Positions 8,513 to 16,938 of a stretch of 64,000 bases of DNA are shown here, piece by piece. The position numbers and the translations under genes are program-made. Under the pieces are notes generated by a model that was not told where the DNA came from, did no database searches, and was given only the letters and a program-made list of their open reading frames with translations. The stretch lies in contig NZ_CP095501.1 in assembly GCF_023100725.1 (NCBI RefSeq), forward strand, positions 3,348,001 to 3,412,000, written 5' to 3'. Source of the DNA: Arthrobacter antioxidans (GTDB lineage: Bacteria; Actinomycetota; Actinomycetes; Actinomycetales; Micrococcaceae). Position 1 is the stretch's first letter. Each line of letters begins with the position of its first letter.

Positions 8513-8611
8513 CTCCCTTCGCCGGTACTAACCGGATCAGGTTCGAGGGTCTGCGGCATTCCGCACTCTCAGCGCCCGTCCCGGCAGCATGCTGCGGATC
8601 GGCGCTCCCCT
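8513..8611 (-). promoter_or_regulatory. TPP riboswitch (THI element)
   Basis: Read on the minus strand the segment shows the THI-box landmarks in order: GGGGAGCGCC, GCGCTGAGAGTGCGG, GACCCTCGAACCTGATC, CCGGTTAGTACCGGCGAAGGGA. CTGAGAG and ACCTGATC are the bases that bind the pyrimidine of thiamine pyrophosphate; GCGAAGGGA closes P1. It lies in the leader of ykoEDC. The stretch 8450-8755 carries no gene and is otherwise explained by this leader and the promoter of the next plus-strand gene. Confidence 0.93.
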
Positions 8612-8755
8612 GTCGTGTGTTGCTTGAGCGCTCCCGATCCTACACCTGCGGATCGGGATGCCGCCTGCCGGTCTTCGCGACTCCGCGAGCCGCACTCGCA
8701 CCCCCAGAGCCCGACTAGGCTGGATGCAGGACTATTCGGATGAGAAGGAGAAACC

Positions 8756-9016
8756 ATGACTGTGGTGTTCAAGCTGCTCGGTGTGGGAATGAGCGTCGGC
8801 GCGGGCTTCATCGGGACGAAGCTCGTCGACTTCCTGTGGGAGAAGATCACGGGCGACGCTCCGCCCAAGAGCACGGACGGACTGGAGAACTCGCTGCGCT
8901 CGGCCCTACTGTTCGCCATCATCTCGGGCGCGGTGAGCACCACTATCCAGGTGCTCACCAACCGCTCGACGCAGAAGGCGATCGCCCGGGCCGCGAAGAC
9001 CGCCGACGTCACCTGA
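8756..9016 (+). CDS. DUF4235 small membrane protein
   Basis: An 86-residue protein recognised as DUF4235, common in actinobacteria and of unknown function. It has two hydrophobic segments (about residues 5-28 and 48-66) with a short polar loop containing TGDAPPKSTDGL between them. GAGAAGGAG sits five bases before the ATG, and TAGGCT (8716-8721) is a possible -10. It is monocistronic, ending at a strong hairpin. Confidence 0.75.
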   Translation: MTVVFKLLGVGMSVGAGFIGTKLVDFLWEKITGDAPPKSTDGLENSLRSALLFAIISGAVSTTIQVLTNRSTQKAIARAAKTADVT

Positions 9017-9030
9017 GCCGCACGGACCAG

Positions 9031-9060
9031 GGAAGGGGCGCTCTTCGGGGCGCCCCTTCC
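9031..9060. terminator. Bidirectional terminator hairpin
   Basis: GGAAGGGGCGC (9031-9041) pairs with GCGCCCCTTCC (9050-9060) around an 8-base loop. It lies between the convergent DUF4235 and FUSC genes. Confidence 0.75.
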
Positions 9061-9069
9061 GCGTGCCGG

Positions 9070-10197
9070 TCAGGACTCCCCCTCGACGCCCAGCTCGGGC
9101 CTGACGGCCTGCAGGATGCGGTGGAGGTTCATGCCGATCGCGGCCGCCGAGCCGAAGGGGACCGTCTCGGTGGACGACTCGTAGGCTGCGGTCTCGAGCA
9201 CCTTCAGGGTCCGCTCCGCGTCGTGGAGGTTCTCGTCGCTGCACTCCTCGACCGTCCACAGGTCCAGGACGTTGCCGACGGCGGTGAAGGCCTCCTGCAG
9301 GGGCGGGCGGACCGCCTCGGGGAGGGACTGCTCGGTCGCCGTCCCGTGGAGCCCGTCCTGCAGCATGTTGGTGATGTTCAGGGTGTGCGAGGCGACGATC
9401 TCCAGGACTTCGACGTGCCGGTAGTCGCGGCGCATGTCCCGCGGATGGAGGCGCCGCCGGACGTTGCCCTTCCTGCTCTCGTTCGCGTACTGGAGGGCGC
9501 TCCGGGCGTTCCGGACCGACGCCGTGAGGTCGTCGCGGCGTTCCCCCCACCGCGGGTCGTCCCCGGCCCAGTCCTCCTCGAGTGCCTCGCCCATCTCCTG
9601 GAGCTGGCGTGCCGCCGTCCGCCGGAGGCCGCTCATCTGGCCCACCGCGTCATTGAGGTGGAGCGGCGGCAGGATGAGCGCACTGACCGCGAGGCCCACG
9701 CCCACCCCCACGAGGGTCTGGACGAGGTAGCCCAGCGAATACCCCAGGTTCTCGTTGCCGATGACGAGCACGAACAGTCCGGCCGAGGCGATCCCCGACC
9801 CGCCGCCGGCCGTCCTCTTGAGCACCCCGCTGAGGAGGACGCCCACCCCGACGACGAACGCGATGGTGACCCAGTTCGGGTCCCCCGCCCACACCGCGAC
9901 GAACGCGAGGAGGATCCCGATCGTGAGCCCGACGACGGTCTGCAGGCCGAGCTTGACGGTGCCAGCCACCGTCGGGTAGATCGCCAGCAGCGCACCCAGC
10001 GGCGCGTAGTACGGGTACTCGGCCGGCGTCCCGGGAATGGCCTGGGCGATGGTCCAGGCGAGCGCCGCGGCGAAGGCGGCCTTGACCGCCAGGAGGAGCT
10101 GCGGGGTGAGGACCGCGGCCCGCAGCCGCTCCCTGAGGTCGCCGTCGAAGCGGGCGGCGAGCACGCCGAGGCCCGGGTGGATCCTGATTGTGGGCAT
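9070..10197 (-). CDS. FUSC-family membrane protein
   Basis: A 375-residue protein with about six hydrophobic helices in the first half (residues 25-175) and a soluble helical second half, the layout of the FUSC / aromatic acid exporter (AaeB, YqfB-like) families. Such proteins are thought to export aromatic or fusaric acids, but this member has no defined substrate. The segment PYYAPLGALLAIYPT near residue 65 is typical of the family. It stands alone; its start faces the pterin dehydratase gene across a 95-base divergent spacer. Confidence 0.7.
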   Translation of the reverse strand: MPTIRIHPGLGVLAARFDGDLRERLRAAVLTPQLLLAVKAAFAAALAWTIAQAIPGTPAEYPYYAPLGALLAIYPTVAGTVKLGLQTVVGLTIGILLAFVAVWAGDPNWVTIAFVVGVGVLLSGVLKRTAGGGSGIASAGLFVLVIGNENLGYSLGYLVQTLVGVGVGLAVSALILPPLHLNDAVGQMSGLRRTAARQLQEMGEALEEDWAGDDPRWGERRDDLTASVRNARSALQYANESRKGNVRRRLHPRDMRRDYRHVEVLEIVASHTLNITNMLQDGLHGTATEQSLPEAVRPPLQEAFTAVGNVLDLWTVEECSDENLHDAERTLKVLETAAYESSTETVPFGSAAAIGMNLHRILQAVRPELGVEGES

Positions 10198-10292
10198 CCC
10201 GCAGTATGGCAGCCGAACCTTGGCGTCCGATCCGCGGCGGCGGGGGTGGCCCGCCCCTTCTCCCGGATGCGGGCACGTTGCATACTGGCGGC

Positions 10293-10940
10293 ATGACCAA
10301 CCTCACCACGCAGCAGATCCTCGACGCCGGCCTGGCCGACTGGCGCAAGCTCGCCCGGGCCCTGCACGCCCGCTTCGTGACCGGCGACTTCGCCACGGGC
10401 CTCGCCCTCGTCACGGCGATCGGTGACCTCGCGGAGCAGGCCGGCCACCACCCCGACGTCGTGCTGACCTACCCGCACGTCGACGTCACGCTCCTCAGCC
10501 ACGACGCCTCCGGGGTGACGGAGCGTGACGTCGACCTCGCGCGCCGGATCAGCGCGATCGCGGCTGAACGCGGCATCCCGGCGGACCCGGCGGCGCCCGC
10601 CGTCGTCGAGCTCGCCCTCGACACCGCCGACGTCGCGGCCCTCGGCCCGTTCTGGGCCGCCCTGCTGACCGGGGACGCGACCGCGGTGGACGGCGACGAC
10701 GTCGCGGACCCGGGCGGGCGCGTCCCGACCCTGTGGTTCCAGCACACCGACGCGCACGAGACGCCGCGTCAGCGCTTCCACCTCGACCTCTGGGTGCCGC
10801 ACGATGCCGCGGAGGCCCGGATCGCCGCCGCCGTGGCCGCGGGCGGACGCGTGGTCGACGACACGCGGGCGCCGTCGTTCACGGTCCTGGCGGATGCCGA
10901 GGGCAATCGCGCCTGCGTCTGCACCAGCCTCGACCGCTGA
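10293..10940 (+). CDS. Pterin-4a-carbinolamine dehydratase fused to glyoxalase-like domain
   Basis: A 215-residue two-domain protein. Residues 1-95 look like pterin-4a-carbinolamine dehydratase, with the substrate-binding block AGHHPDVVLTYPHVDVTLLS (histidines 50-51 by count) and the following SGVTERDVDLARRI. Residues about 105-215 resemble a VOC/glyoxalase-like domain (ALGPFWAALL, RFHLDLWVP). The dehydratase recycles the carbinolamine produced by pterin-dependent hydroxylases. No aromatic amino acid hydroxylase is visible; instead a flavin hydroxylase follows 19 bases downstream. CATACT (10281-10286) lies six bases before the ATG, suggesting a leaderless mRNA and excluding the longer upstream frame. 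Confidence 0.8.
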   Translation: MTNLTTQQILDAGLADWRKLARALHARFVTGDFATGLALVTAIGDLAEQAGHHPDVVLTYPHVDVTLLSHDASGVTERDVDLARRISAIAAERGIPADPAAPAVVELALDTADVAALGPFWAALLTGDATAVDGDDVADPGGRVPTLWFQHTDAHETPRQRFHLDLWVPHDAAEARIAAAVAAGGRVVDDTRAPSFTVLADAEGNRACVCTSLDR

Positions 10941-10959
10941 ACGGACCGCGGAGACGACC

Positions 10960-12525
10960 ATGACCCACGAGGGCGCAGCACAGGAGGACATCGAGGTCCT
11001 CGTGGTGGGTGCGGGCCCCACGGGCCTGATGCTCGCGAACTGGCTCGTGAAGCTGGGAAGGCGCATCGCGCTGATCGATGGCAAGGACGGACCGACGGTC
11101 GAGTCCCGGGCCCTCGGCGTGCACTCGCGGTCCCTGGAGATCTACGACCAGCTCGGGGTCATCGACCGCGTGCTGGCCGAGGCGGTGCGCGTGGAGTCCG
11201 TCCGGCAGGGCTTCGGACATGCCTCCTTCGCGCCGGTCCCGCTCGCCGGACTGGGCCGGGGGATCACGCCGTACCCGGGCATCCACGTCCTGGAGCAGAG
11301 CGCCAACGAGCGGATCCTCGGCGACAACCTGCGCACCCTCGGCGGGACCGTGCGGTGGCGGCACCGGCTGGTGTCGCTGGAACAGGTCGGCGACGGCGTC
11401 CTCGCCGTCGTCGAGGGCCCGGACGGGCCGTCGACGATCCGCGCGCGGTTCGCGGTCGGCTGCGACGGAGCGGGCTCCACCGTCCGGTCCCTGTGCGGCA
11501 CGGACTTCGAGGGCACCACCAGCCGGCAGAGCTTCTACCTCGTCGACGCGGTGGGCGTCGACGGGCTGAACCCTGCGTCCGTCAACGTCCGCCTCGGTGC
11601 CACGGCTTTCCTGCTCGCGTTCCCCATGCGGTCCGCCGAGGACGGCAGAACCGGGCAGCGCCTCATCGGTACGGCCGGCGACGACGACGCCCCGGACATC
11701 ACCGAGGAGGGTGCACGCCGCCGCATGGCCGAGGGCTTCGGCGTCACCTATGAGGACTCCCGGTGGTTCTCCACCTACCGCGTGCATCACCGGATCGCCG
11801 CGCGCTTCCGGACCGGCTCCGTGTTCCTCGCGGGCGACGCGGCCCACGTCCATTCGCCGGTCGGTGCGCAGGGCATGAACACCGGACTCCAGGACGCCCA
11901 CAACCTCGCGTTCAAGCTCCACGACGTCATCTCGGGGCGCGCCCCCGATGCGCTCCTCGACCGCTACGGGGCGGAGCGCCGCCCCGTGGCCGTGCGCCTC
12001 CTGCAGACGACGGACACCGCGTTCCGCGGGCTCATCTCCACGTCGAGGACGGCGGTCCTGGTGCGCCGCTTCGTGCCGCGGGTGGTGGTGCCCGTCATCG
12101 TCACAGTGCTCCCCCGCCTGCCGATCGGCCGCCGTCTGGCCGGGTACCTCGGCCAGGTGCGCATCCACTACCGCATGGAGGGTGCGCAGGAGGGACGACG
12201 CAGGGACGCCGTCGTCGGCCGCCGGCTGCAGTGGACCGGGGACAATTTCGACGCGCTGCGGTCGGCGTCCTGGCAGCTGCACCTGTACGCCCCCGACCCG
12301 GCGGCGGCACGGCGCGCGGAAGCCGCCGCCGTCGAACTCGGGCTCCCGCTGCACAGCTTCGGCTCCACCGGCTCCACCCCCCTGCGGCCCGGCACCCTGT
12401 ACCTCGTGCGGCCGGACGGCTTCGTGGCCGCCGCGTCCGCACCCGCCGAGGCCGTCGCCGTGTTCCGCGCGGCGCGCGCCCCCTCGCCCGCCGCGCCTCC
12501 CGCGGGGAAGGACGAACGGCCCTGA
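10960..12525 (+). CDS. FAD-dependent aromatic hydroxylase (PheA/TfdB type)
   Basis: A 521-residue flavoprotein monooxygenase. The Rossmann motif GAGPTG is at residues 17-22. The mid-protein motif GCDGAGSTVR contacts both FAD and NADPH, and the GD motif FLAGDAAHVHSPVGAQGMNT binds the flavin ribityl chain. The C-terminal part, about 100 residues, resembles the thioredoxin-like tail of this family. Such enzymes hydroxylate phenolic substrates using NAD(P)H and oxygen; the substrate here is unknown. The start at 10960 fits the onset of the Rossmann fold. It probably shares a transcript with the preceding pterin dehydratase fusion. Confidence 0.82.
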   Translation: MTHEGAAQEDIEVLVVGAGPTGLMLANWLVKLGRRIALIDGKDGPTVESRALGVHSRSLEIYDQLGVIDRVLAEAVRVESVRQGFGHASFAPVPLAGLGRGITPYPGIHVLEQSANERILGDNLRTLGGTVRWRHRLVSLEQVGDGVLAVVEGPDGPSTIRARFAVGCDGAGSTVRSLCGTDFEGTTSRQSFYLVDAVGVDGLNPASVNVRLGATAFLLAFPMRSAEDGRTGQRLIGTAGDDDAPDITEEGARRRMAEGFGVTYEDSRWFSTYRVHHRIAARFRTGSVFLAGDAAHVHSPVGAQGMNTGLQDAHNLAFKLHDVISGRAPDALLDRYGAERRPVAVRLLQTTDTAFRGLISTSRTAVLVRRFVPRVVVPVIVTVLPRLPIGRRLAGYLGQVRIHYRMEGAQEGRRRDAVVGRRLQWTGDNFDALRSASWQLHLYAPDPAAARRAEAAAVELGLPLHSFGSTGSTPLRPGTLYLVRPDGFVAAASAPAEAVAVFRAARAPSPAAPPAGKDERP

Positions 12526-12595
12526 CGGACACCCGGCCGGTGCTGCGCGGCTGCTATCGTGGTGCAGCCCGGTGACCACCAGCAGGAAGCCCCCC

Positions 12596-13852
12596 ATGAC
12601 CCCGCCACGCCCGGACCTGACCGCACTGCCGGCCCGGCGGTCCTCGGTCCTCGCGGTCTTCGCGGCCGTCCACGTCCTCGCCTTCGTCCTGCTGCTTCCC
12701 CGCATCATCGCCGGCGAGACCTACGGCGATGTGATCCTGTACCGCCACTGGGCGTTCCACGGCTTCAGCACGGGCACCTGGCTGGGGATCGACGATGCCT
12801 GGGTGTACCCGGCGGGAGCGATGCTCCCGATGATCGCCGCCGGCCTCCTGGGTCAGGAGCCCTACCTGCTGGGGTGGTACCTGCTGTGCCTGGTCCTGAA
12901 CCTGACCGCCGTGCTGGCCCTGCTGAACAGCGGCGCCACGCGCTACGGGTGGCAGGCCGCCTATCTCTGGACGCTGCTCACGGCGATCCTCGGGCCGGTC
13001 GCTTTCGCCCGTGTGGACGGTGTCACGGGACCCCTCGTCGTCGTCGGGCTGATCTGCGCAGCCGCCCACCCGGTCTTCGCGTCCTCCGTCCTGTCGCTGG
13101 CCACCTGGATCAAGGTCTGGCCGGCAGCGGCCGTGCTCGCGCTCCTCATCACGGCCCGGGCGAGGGCGCGGGTCGTCCTCGCCGGCCTCCTGGTGTCCGG
13201 GGTGATCGTCGGAGTAGCCGCGTCCAGGGGCGGGCTCGGGAACGTCGCCGGCTTCCTGTCGACGCAGGGCGAGCGCGGGATGCAGCTCGAGGCACCCCTC
13301 GCGACACCCGGTCTGTGGCAGGCGATCCTCGGCGACGCGACCACCGTGGAGTTCAACGCGGAGATCCACACCATGGAGATCCGCGGCTCGCTCGCGGAGC
13401 CCCTGGCCGCCCTGATGGACACGTTCCTGTGCCTCGCCGTGGCGTCCATCGCCCTGCTCATGGTGGCTGCGCTGAGGAAGGGGGCCGACCGCGCCCAGCT
13501 CGTCGTCACCGGGACCCTTGCCCTCGTCGGGGCCCTGATCGTCTTCAACAAGGTGGGCTCTCCCCAGTTCATGCTCTGGCTGGTCGCCGTGATCTCGGTG
13601 GGTGTGGCCCTGAACGGCCGTCGGTGGATCGTCCCGAGCGCCCTGATGGTCCTGATCGCCGTCCTGACCACGCTCGTCTACCCGATCTTCTACATCCAGC
13701 TGCATGAGGCACTGCACCCCGGCGTCGCACTCCTGCTCTCGGCACGCAACCTGCTCGTCGTCGTCGTCCTCGGGTGGGCTGTGCGGCAGCTTCGACTGCT
13801 GCCGAGCAGCGTGCCCGGAACGGCACCCCTGACGCCGCTGAGCCGGCGGTAG
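12596..13852 (+). CDS. Polytopic membrane protein, GT87/DUF2029-like
   Basis: A 418-residue protein with about ten hydrophobic segments. The luminal-loop stretch GDVILYRHWAFHGFSTG and the ATWIKVWPAAA segment resemble GT-C (GT87, DUF2029) polyprenyl-phosphate-mannose-dependent mannosyltransferases. The N-terminal loop carries the acidic motif (GETYGD) expected where the catalytic aspartate lies, but I cannot confirm catalysis. AGGAAG six bases before the ATG supports this start; an upstream in-frame GTG at 12572, 11 bases after TATCGT, is an alternative. It begins 70 bases after the flavin hydroxylase and may be separately transcribed. Confidence 0.6.
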   Translation: MTPPRPDLTALPARRSSVLAVFAAVHVLAFVLLLPRIIAGETYGDVILYRHWAFHGFSTGTWLGIDDAWVYPAGAMLPMIAAGLLGQEPYLLGWYLLCLVLNLTAVLALLNSGATRYGWQAAYLWTLLTAILGPVAFARVDGVTGPLVVVGLICAAAHPVFASSVLSLATWIKVWPAAAVLALLITARARARVVLAGLLVSGVIVGVAASRGGLGNVAGFLSTQGERGMQLEAPLATPGLWQAILGDATTVEFNAEIHTMEIRGSLAEPLAALMDTFLCLAVASIALLMVAALRKGADRAQLVVTGTLALVGALIVFNKVGSPQFMLWLVAVISVGVALNGRRWIVPSALMVLIAVLTTLVYPIFYIQLHEALHPGVALLLSARNLLVVVVLGWAVRQLRLLPSSVPGTAPLTPLSRR

Positions 13853-14002
13853 GACGGCCGACCGCCGCCTCCCGGCATCCGCCCGTTCCCTGGTGCCCCG
13901 CTCCGGTGTCGGTAGCAGCGTCTAGGCTTCGGAGTCCGGCACGGTGACGGCCGACGCGTCGGTGAGCGGTCGGTGAGGAACAAGGGTGGGGAGGAGGAGG
14001 CG

Positions 14003-14428
14003 ATGGATGCTTCCGGTGCGCCCGGGGCGGCGCTGGGCCGGCCGGTCGGCGCGGCCGAGGGCGGCTCGCTCATGCCGTCGGGATACGCCTCACCCGCCCA
14101 GGACTGGTTCGAGGACCGGATCGACCTCAACCGCCACCTCATCAGGGACATCACGAGCACGTACATCGTGCGGGTCTCCGGGGACGCCATGGACGGTGCC
14201 GGCATCTCCGACGGGGACGAGCTGATCGTCGACCGCGCCCTGCGCCCGCGGGACGGCGCGGTGGTCATCGCCGTGCTCGACGGCGAGCTCGTCATCCGGC
14301 GGATCCGCATCACCTCCTCCGGGGTGGCCCTCGTCGCTGCCGGCCCGGAGTACCCGCCCATCCCCGTCCCCGATCCCGACTCCCTCGTGATCTGGGGCGT
14401 CGCCACCCGGTGCCTGCACCGTGTCTGA
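14003..14428 (+). CDS. umuD: UmuD-like protein with both catalytic residues lost
   Basis: A 141-residue S24/LexA-type C-terminal domain protein aligning along its length with Umu[19 protein letters not shown] matches the UmuD linker, and [20 protein letters not shown] matches the active-site block. The catalytic serine position (Ser60 in E. coli) is Ala62, codon GCC at 14186-14188. The catalytic lysine position (Lys97) is Arg99, codon CGG at 14297-14299. Self-cleavage should therefore be impossible. The GGGGAGGAGGAGG ribosome-binding site fixes the ATG at 14003. The umuC-like gene starts eight bases before this stop. I see no SOS box in the 150 bases upstream. It may act as a fixed UmuD- or LexA-like binding partner. 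Confidence 0.85.
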   Translation: MDASGAPGAALGRPVGAAEGGSLMPSGYASPAQDWFEDRIDLNRHLIRDITSTYIVRVSGDAMDGAGISDGDELIVDRALRPRDGAVVIAVLDGELVIRRIRITSSGVALVAAGPEYPPIPVPDPDSLVIWGVATRCLHRV

Positions 14429-15698
14429 GCACGGCAGCAGCATCGCGCTCGTCGACGTCAACAACTTCTACGTCTCCGCCGAGCGGGCCTTCGACCCGTC
14501 GCTCGAAGGCCGGCCCCTCGTGGTGCTCTCGAACAACGACGGCTGCGTCATCACCCGCAGCCCGGAGGCGAAGGCCCTCGGCATCACGATGGGCACGCCG
14601 TGGTTCAGGATCGCGGACCAGGCGCGCGGCTGGGGGCTGCAGGTGCGCTCCAGCAACTACGAGCTCTACGGCGACCTGAGCGCCCGCGTCATGGAACTGC
14701 TCGGCCGCTACACCGGGAACCTCGAGATCTACAGCATCGACGAGGCCTTCCTGACCCTCTCCGGACCACAGGAGGCCCAGCGGCGCGCCGGCACGGAAAT
14801 CCGGACCACCGTGCGCCGCAACGTCGGGCTGCCCGTGTGCGTGGGCATCGCGCCGACCAAGACCCTCGCCAAGCTCGCCAACCGCTGGGCCAAGGGCAAT
14901 CCGGAATTCGGCGGCGTCTGCCACTGGAGCCTCGTCCCCGAGGAGAACCGGCGGTCCCTCCTCCGGCGGCTCGCGGTCTCGGACGTCTGGGGGGTCGGGG
15001 CGAAGAACGCGCGGAGACTGAATGCGATCGGCATCGACTCGGCCTGGGATCTCGCTACCGCGGACCCGGTGGCCGTCCGCAAGCGCTTCTCGGTGGTCCT
15101 GATGCGGACCGTCCTGGAACTGCAGGGCACACCGTGCATCACGGGACGCGAGTCCACCGGCAACGAGCAGGTCCTCTACTCCCGCTCCTTCGGGACCCCG
15201 GTGAGCACCAGGGAGGCGATGCACCAGGCCCTCAGCGTCTACGCGCAGGGCGCCGCCTCCCGCCTGACGAGGAAGCACCTGCAGGGGCGGGTCATCACGG
15301 CCTTCGCCGCCACGTCCCCCTTCAGCGCGGGCCGGAAGAGTTCGCCTACCGTCTGCGTCCCCCTCCCGGCGCACACGGCGGATCCCCTCGAACTGTCGCG
15401 TGCCGCGGACACGCTCCTCCCCCTGATCGAGGAGGGCCTACCGTACATCCGCGCCGGCGTCGTCGTCACCGACCTCAGGCCCACGGGCGCCCAGGACACC
15501 CTGCTGCCCGCCGAGGGTCCGGTGCTCAAGGACACGGGACCCCTCCTGCAGGACGTCGGCCGGCGCTTCGGGCGGTCGGCCATCGGGCTGGGGCACGCGG
15601 GCCTGAAGGCCGGGTCCGACTGGACCATGAAGCGGGACATGCTCTCACCGCACTACACGACGAAGTGGTCGGAGCTGCCGGTGGTCAAGGCCCGCTAA
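14421..15698 (+). CDS. umuC: Y-family DNA polymerase UmuC
   Basis: A 425-residue translesion polymerase, catalytic subunit of a Pol V-like enzyme. Metal-binding residues are intact: Asp12 in [10 protein letters not shown] and Asp107-Glu108 in YSIDEAF. The palm/fingers block [13 protein letters not shown], the helix-hairpin-helix region [13 protein letters not shown] and the little-finger domain are all recognisable, and the C-terminal UmuC extension ([20 protein letters not shown]) is present. It starts with GTG inside the end of the UmuD-like gene (8-base overlap), so production is coupled. The polymerase looks functional even though its UmuD partner is not a protease. Confidence 0.9.
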   Translation: MSEHGSSIALVDVNNFYVSAERAFDPSLEGRPLVVLSNNDGCVITRSPEAKALGITMGTPWFRIADQARGWGLQVRSSNYELYGDLSARVMELLGRYTGNLEIYSIDEAFLTLSGPQEAQRRAGTEIRTTVRRNVGLPVCVGIAPTKTLAKLANRWAKGNPEFGGVCHWSLVPEENRRSLLRRLAVSDVWGVGAKNARRLNAIGIDSAWDLATADPVAVRKRFSVVLMRTVLELQGTPCITGRESTGNEQVLYSRSFGTPVSTREAMHQALSVYAQGAASRLTRKHLQGRVITAFAATSPFSAGRKSSPTVCVPLPAHTADPLELSRAADTLLPLIEEGLPYIRAGVVVTDLRPTGAQDTLLPAEGPVLKDTGPLLQDVGRRFGRSAIGLGHAGLKAGSDWTMKRDMLSPHYTTKWSELPVVKAR

Positions 15699-15727
15699 GC
15701 GTGGCGCGCGGCGGCCCGGATCCGGCG

Positions 15728-16102
15728 CTACGCGGCGTCGACGCTGAGGAACACCCCGTCGAGGTAGGCGCGGAGCGCCCGCGGGCTGAAGGGCTTCGCC
15801 ATGAACTGGTCGGCCCCCGCCGCCAGGCACTGCTCCTCGGTGAGGTGCGGGGGCCGCGCGGAGATGGTGAGGATATGCGCGTCCGAATGGGCCCGGAGCC
15901 GAGGGCACAGGTCGAGGCCGTCCACATCCGGCAGGTTCAGGTCCAGCGTGATGAGGTCCGGCTGGACCGCGTCGACGAGGCGCTGGCCCTCCGCCCCGGT
16001 GCCGGCCTCGTACACGGTGAACCGGCGTCCGGACAGCACGATGACGAGCAGCCGGCGGATATCGGCGTCGTCCTCGATGACGACTGCGCTGCGCTGCAGC
16101 AT
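15728..16102 (-). CDS. Receiver-only response regulator
   Basis: A 124-residue stand-alone REC domain, as in CheY/Spo0F. The acidic pocket is Glu10-Asp11-Asp12, the phosphoacceptor is Asp54 in TLDLNLPDVDG, Thr79 and Lys103 (MAKPFSP) complete the switch. There is no output domain. A purine-rich GGGAGTGGAG precedes the ATG. It lies downstream of the Mrp operon on the same strand but is separated by about 170 bases including a hairpin, so it is likely transcribed on its own. No histidine kinase is adjacent; the MASE1 kinase at 54.6-56.7 kb is the only one in the window. Confidence 0.85.
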   Translation of the reverse strand: MLQRSAVVIEDDADIRRLLVIVLSGRRFTVYEAGTGAEGQRLVDAVQPDLITLDLNLPDVDGLDLCPRLRAHSDAHILTISARPPHLTEEQCLAAGADQFMAKPFSPRALRAYLDGVFLSVDAA

Positions 16103-16241
16103 CTCCACTCCCGGACCTCCTCCCGTGTCGTCGCCGTGATCATCAGCTACCTTACCGTTTTCGGCGGCGACCCGGTGGGAGGGCGGCGTCCTGCCACCGC
16201 TCGACGCGCCGGTCAGGCCGGGTGCCGGGCCCGGCCGCTCG

Positions 16242-16271
16242 CCGTCCCGGGGGCCGGGGCCGCAGGGACGG
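16242..16271 (-). terminator. Hairpin after mrpG
   Basis: CCGTCCC (16242-16248) pairs with GGGACGG (16265-16271), directly after the last Mrp gene on the minus strand. The loop is G/C rich and there is no U-run. Confidence 0.45.
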
Positions 16272-16676
16272 TCAGGCCGGGGTGTCGCCCGCTTCCGGGC
16301 GTGTCTCTCCGGCCCGGCCGGGGCCGGCGGGCTCACCCTCGGCGGCCCGCGCCACGACGTCGTCGAGCTCGTCGAGGGTGAGCAGGTCACGCCGCAGGTG
16401 CCGCGTGCGGTAGCCGGCGCGGCCCACCATGTGCGCCGACACGGGGCTGGTGAGCAGCTGGAAGATCCAGCACAGCACCAGTACCGGGACGAGCACCCAG
16501 CTCTCGAACTCCACGGCGAGCGCGAGGAGGAACAGCAGCAGCCCGAGGACCTGCGGCTTGGTCGCGGCGTGCATGCGGGAGAGCAGGTCCGGAAAGCGCG
16601 CGAGGCCGATCCCCGCTGCCAGGGACATGAGCGCACCGCCGATCAGGAGGATCGAGACGATCACATCGTTCACCAC
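16272..16676 (-). CDS. mrpG: Na+/H+ antiporter subunit G (MrpG/MnhG)
   Basis: A 134-residue protein with three hydrophobic helices in the first 95 residues and the MnhG signature GIGLARFPDLLSRMHAATKP near residue 22. A polar tail of about 40 residues extends beyond the usual family end. It is the last subunit gene of the Mrp complex, four bases after mrpF. Mrp exchanges cytoplasmic Na+ for external H+ and supports pH and salt tolerance. Confidence 0.92.
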   Translation of the reverse strand: MVNDVIVSILLIGGALMSLAAGIGLARFPDLLSRMHAATKPQVLGLLLFLLALAVEFESWVLVPVLVLCWIFQLLTSPVSAHMVGRAGYRTRHLRRDLLTLDELDDVVARAAEGEPAGPGRAGETRPEAGDTPA

Positions 16677-16680
16677 GCCG

Positions 16681-16938
16681 CTACTTCCTGTCCGTGACGA
16701 AGCGGGCGACGGTGACGGAGCCGATGAACCCGATGAGCGAGATGGTGACGAGCAGCACGAGGTTGTCCAGGTGGCGGCCCATCACCATGTTCAGGACCAG
16801 TCCCGCGCCGACGACCGCCAGGACGACGTCGAGCGCCAGGACGCGGTCGAGGATCGAGGGTCCGCGGACGGCCCGGTACAGGGCCAGCAGGACGGCGATC
16901 GTCAATATTCCCCCGGCGACATACACGGCGACCGTCAT
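16681..16938 (-). CDS. mrpF: Na+/H+ antiporter subunit F (MrpF/MnhF)
   Basis: An 85-residue protein with three hydrophobic helices, the normal size for this subunit. The conserved RAVRGPSILDRVLALDVV segment (residues about 22-39) contains the Pro and Asp residues typical of MrpF. The ATG overlaps the mrpE stop by four bases. It is a small structural subunit required for a working Mrp complex. Confidence 0.92.
   Translation of the reverse strand: MTVAVYVAGGILTIAVLLALYRAVRGPSILDRVLALDVVLAVVGAGLVLNMVMGRHLDNLVLLVTISLIGFIGSVTVARFVTDRK

Noticed and set aside
13853..14002. SOS (LexA) box upstream of the umuDC-like pair
   Set aside because: Searched by eye for GAAC-type inverted repeats typical of actinobacterial LexA sites; none found in this stretch.
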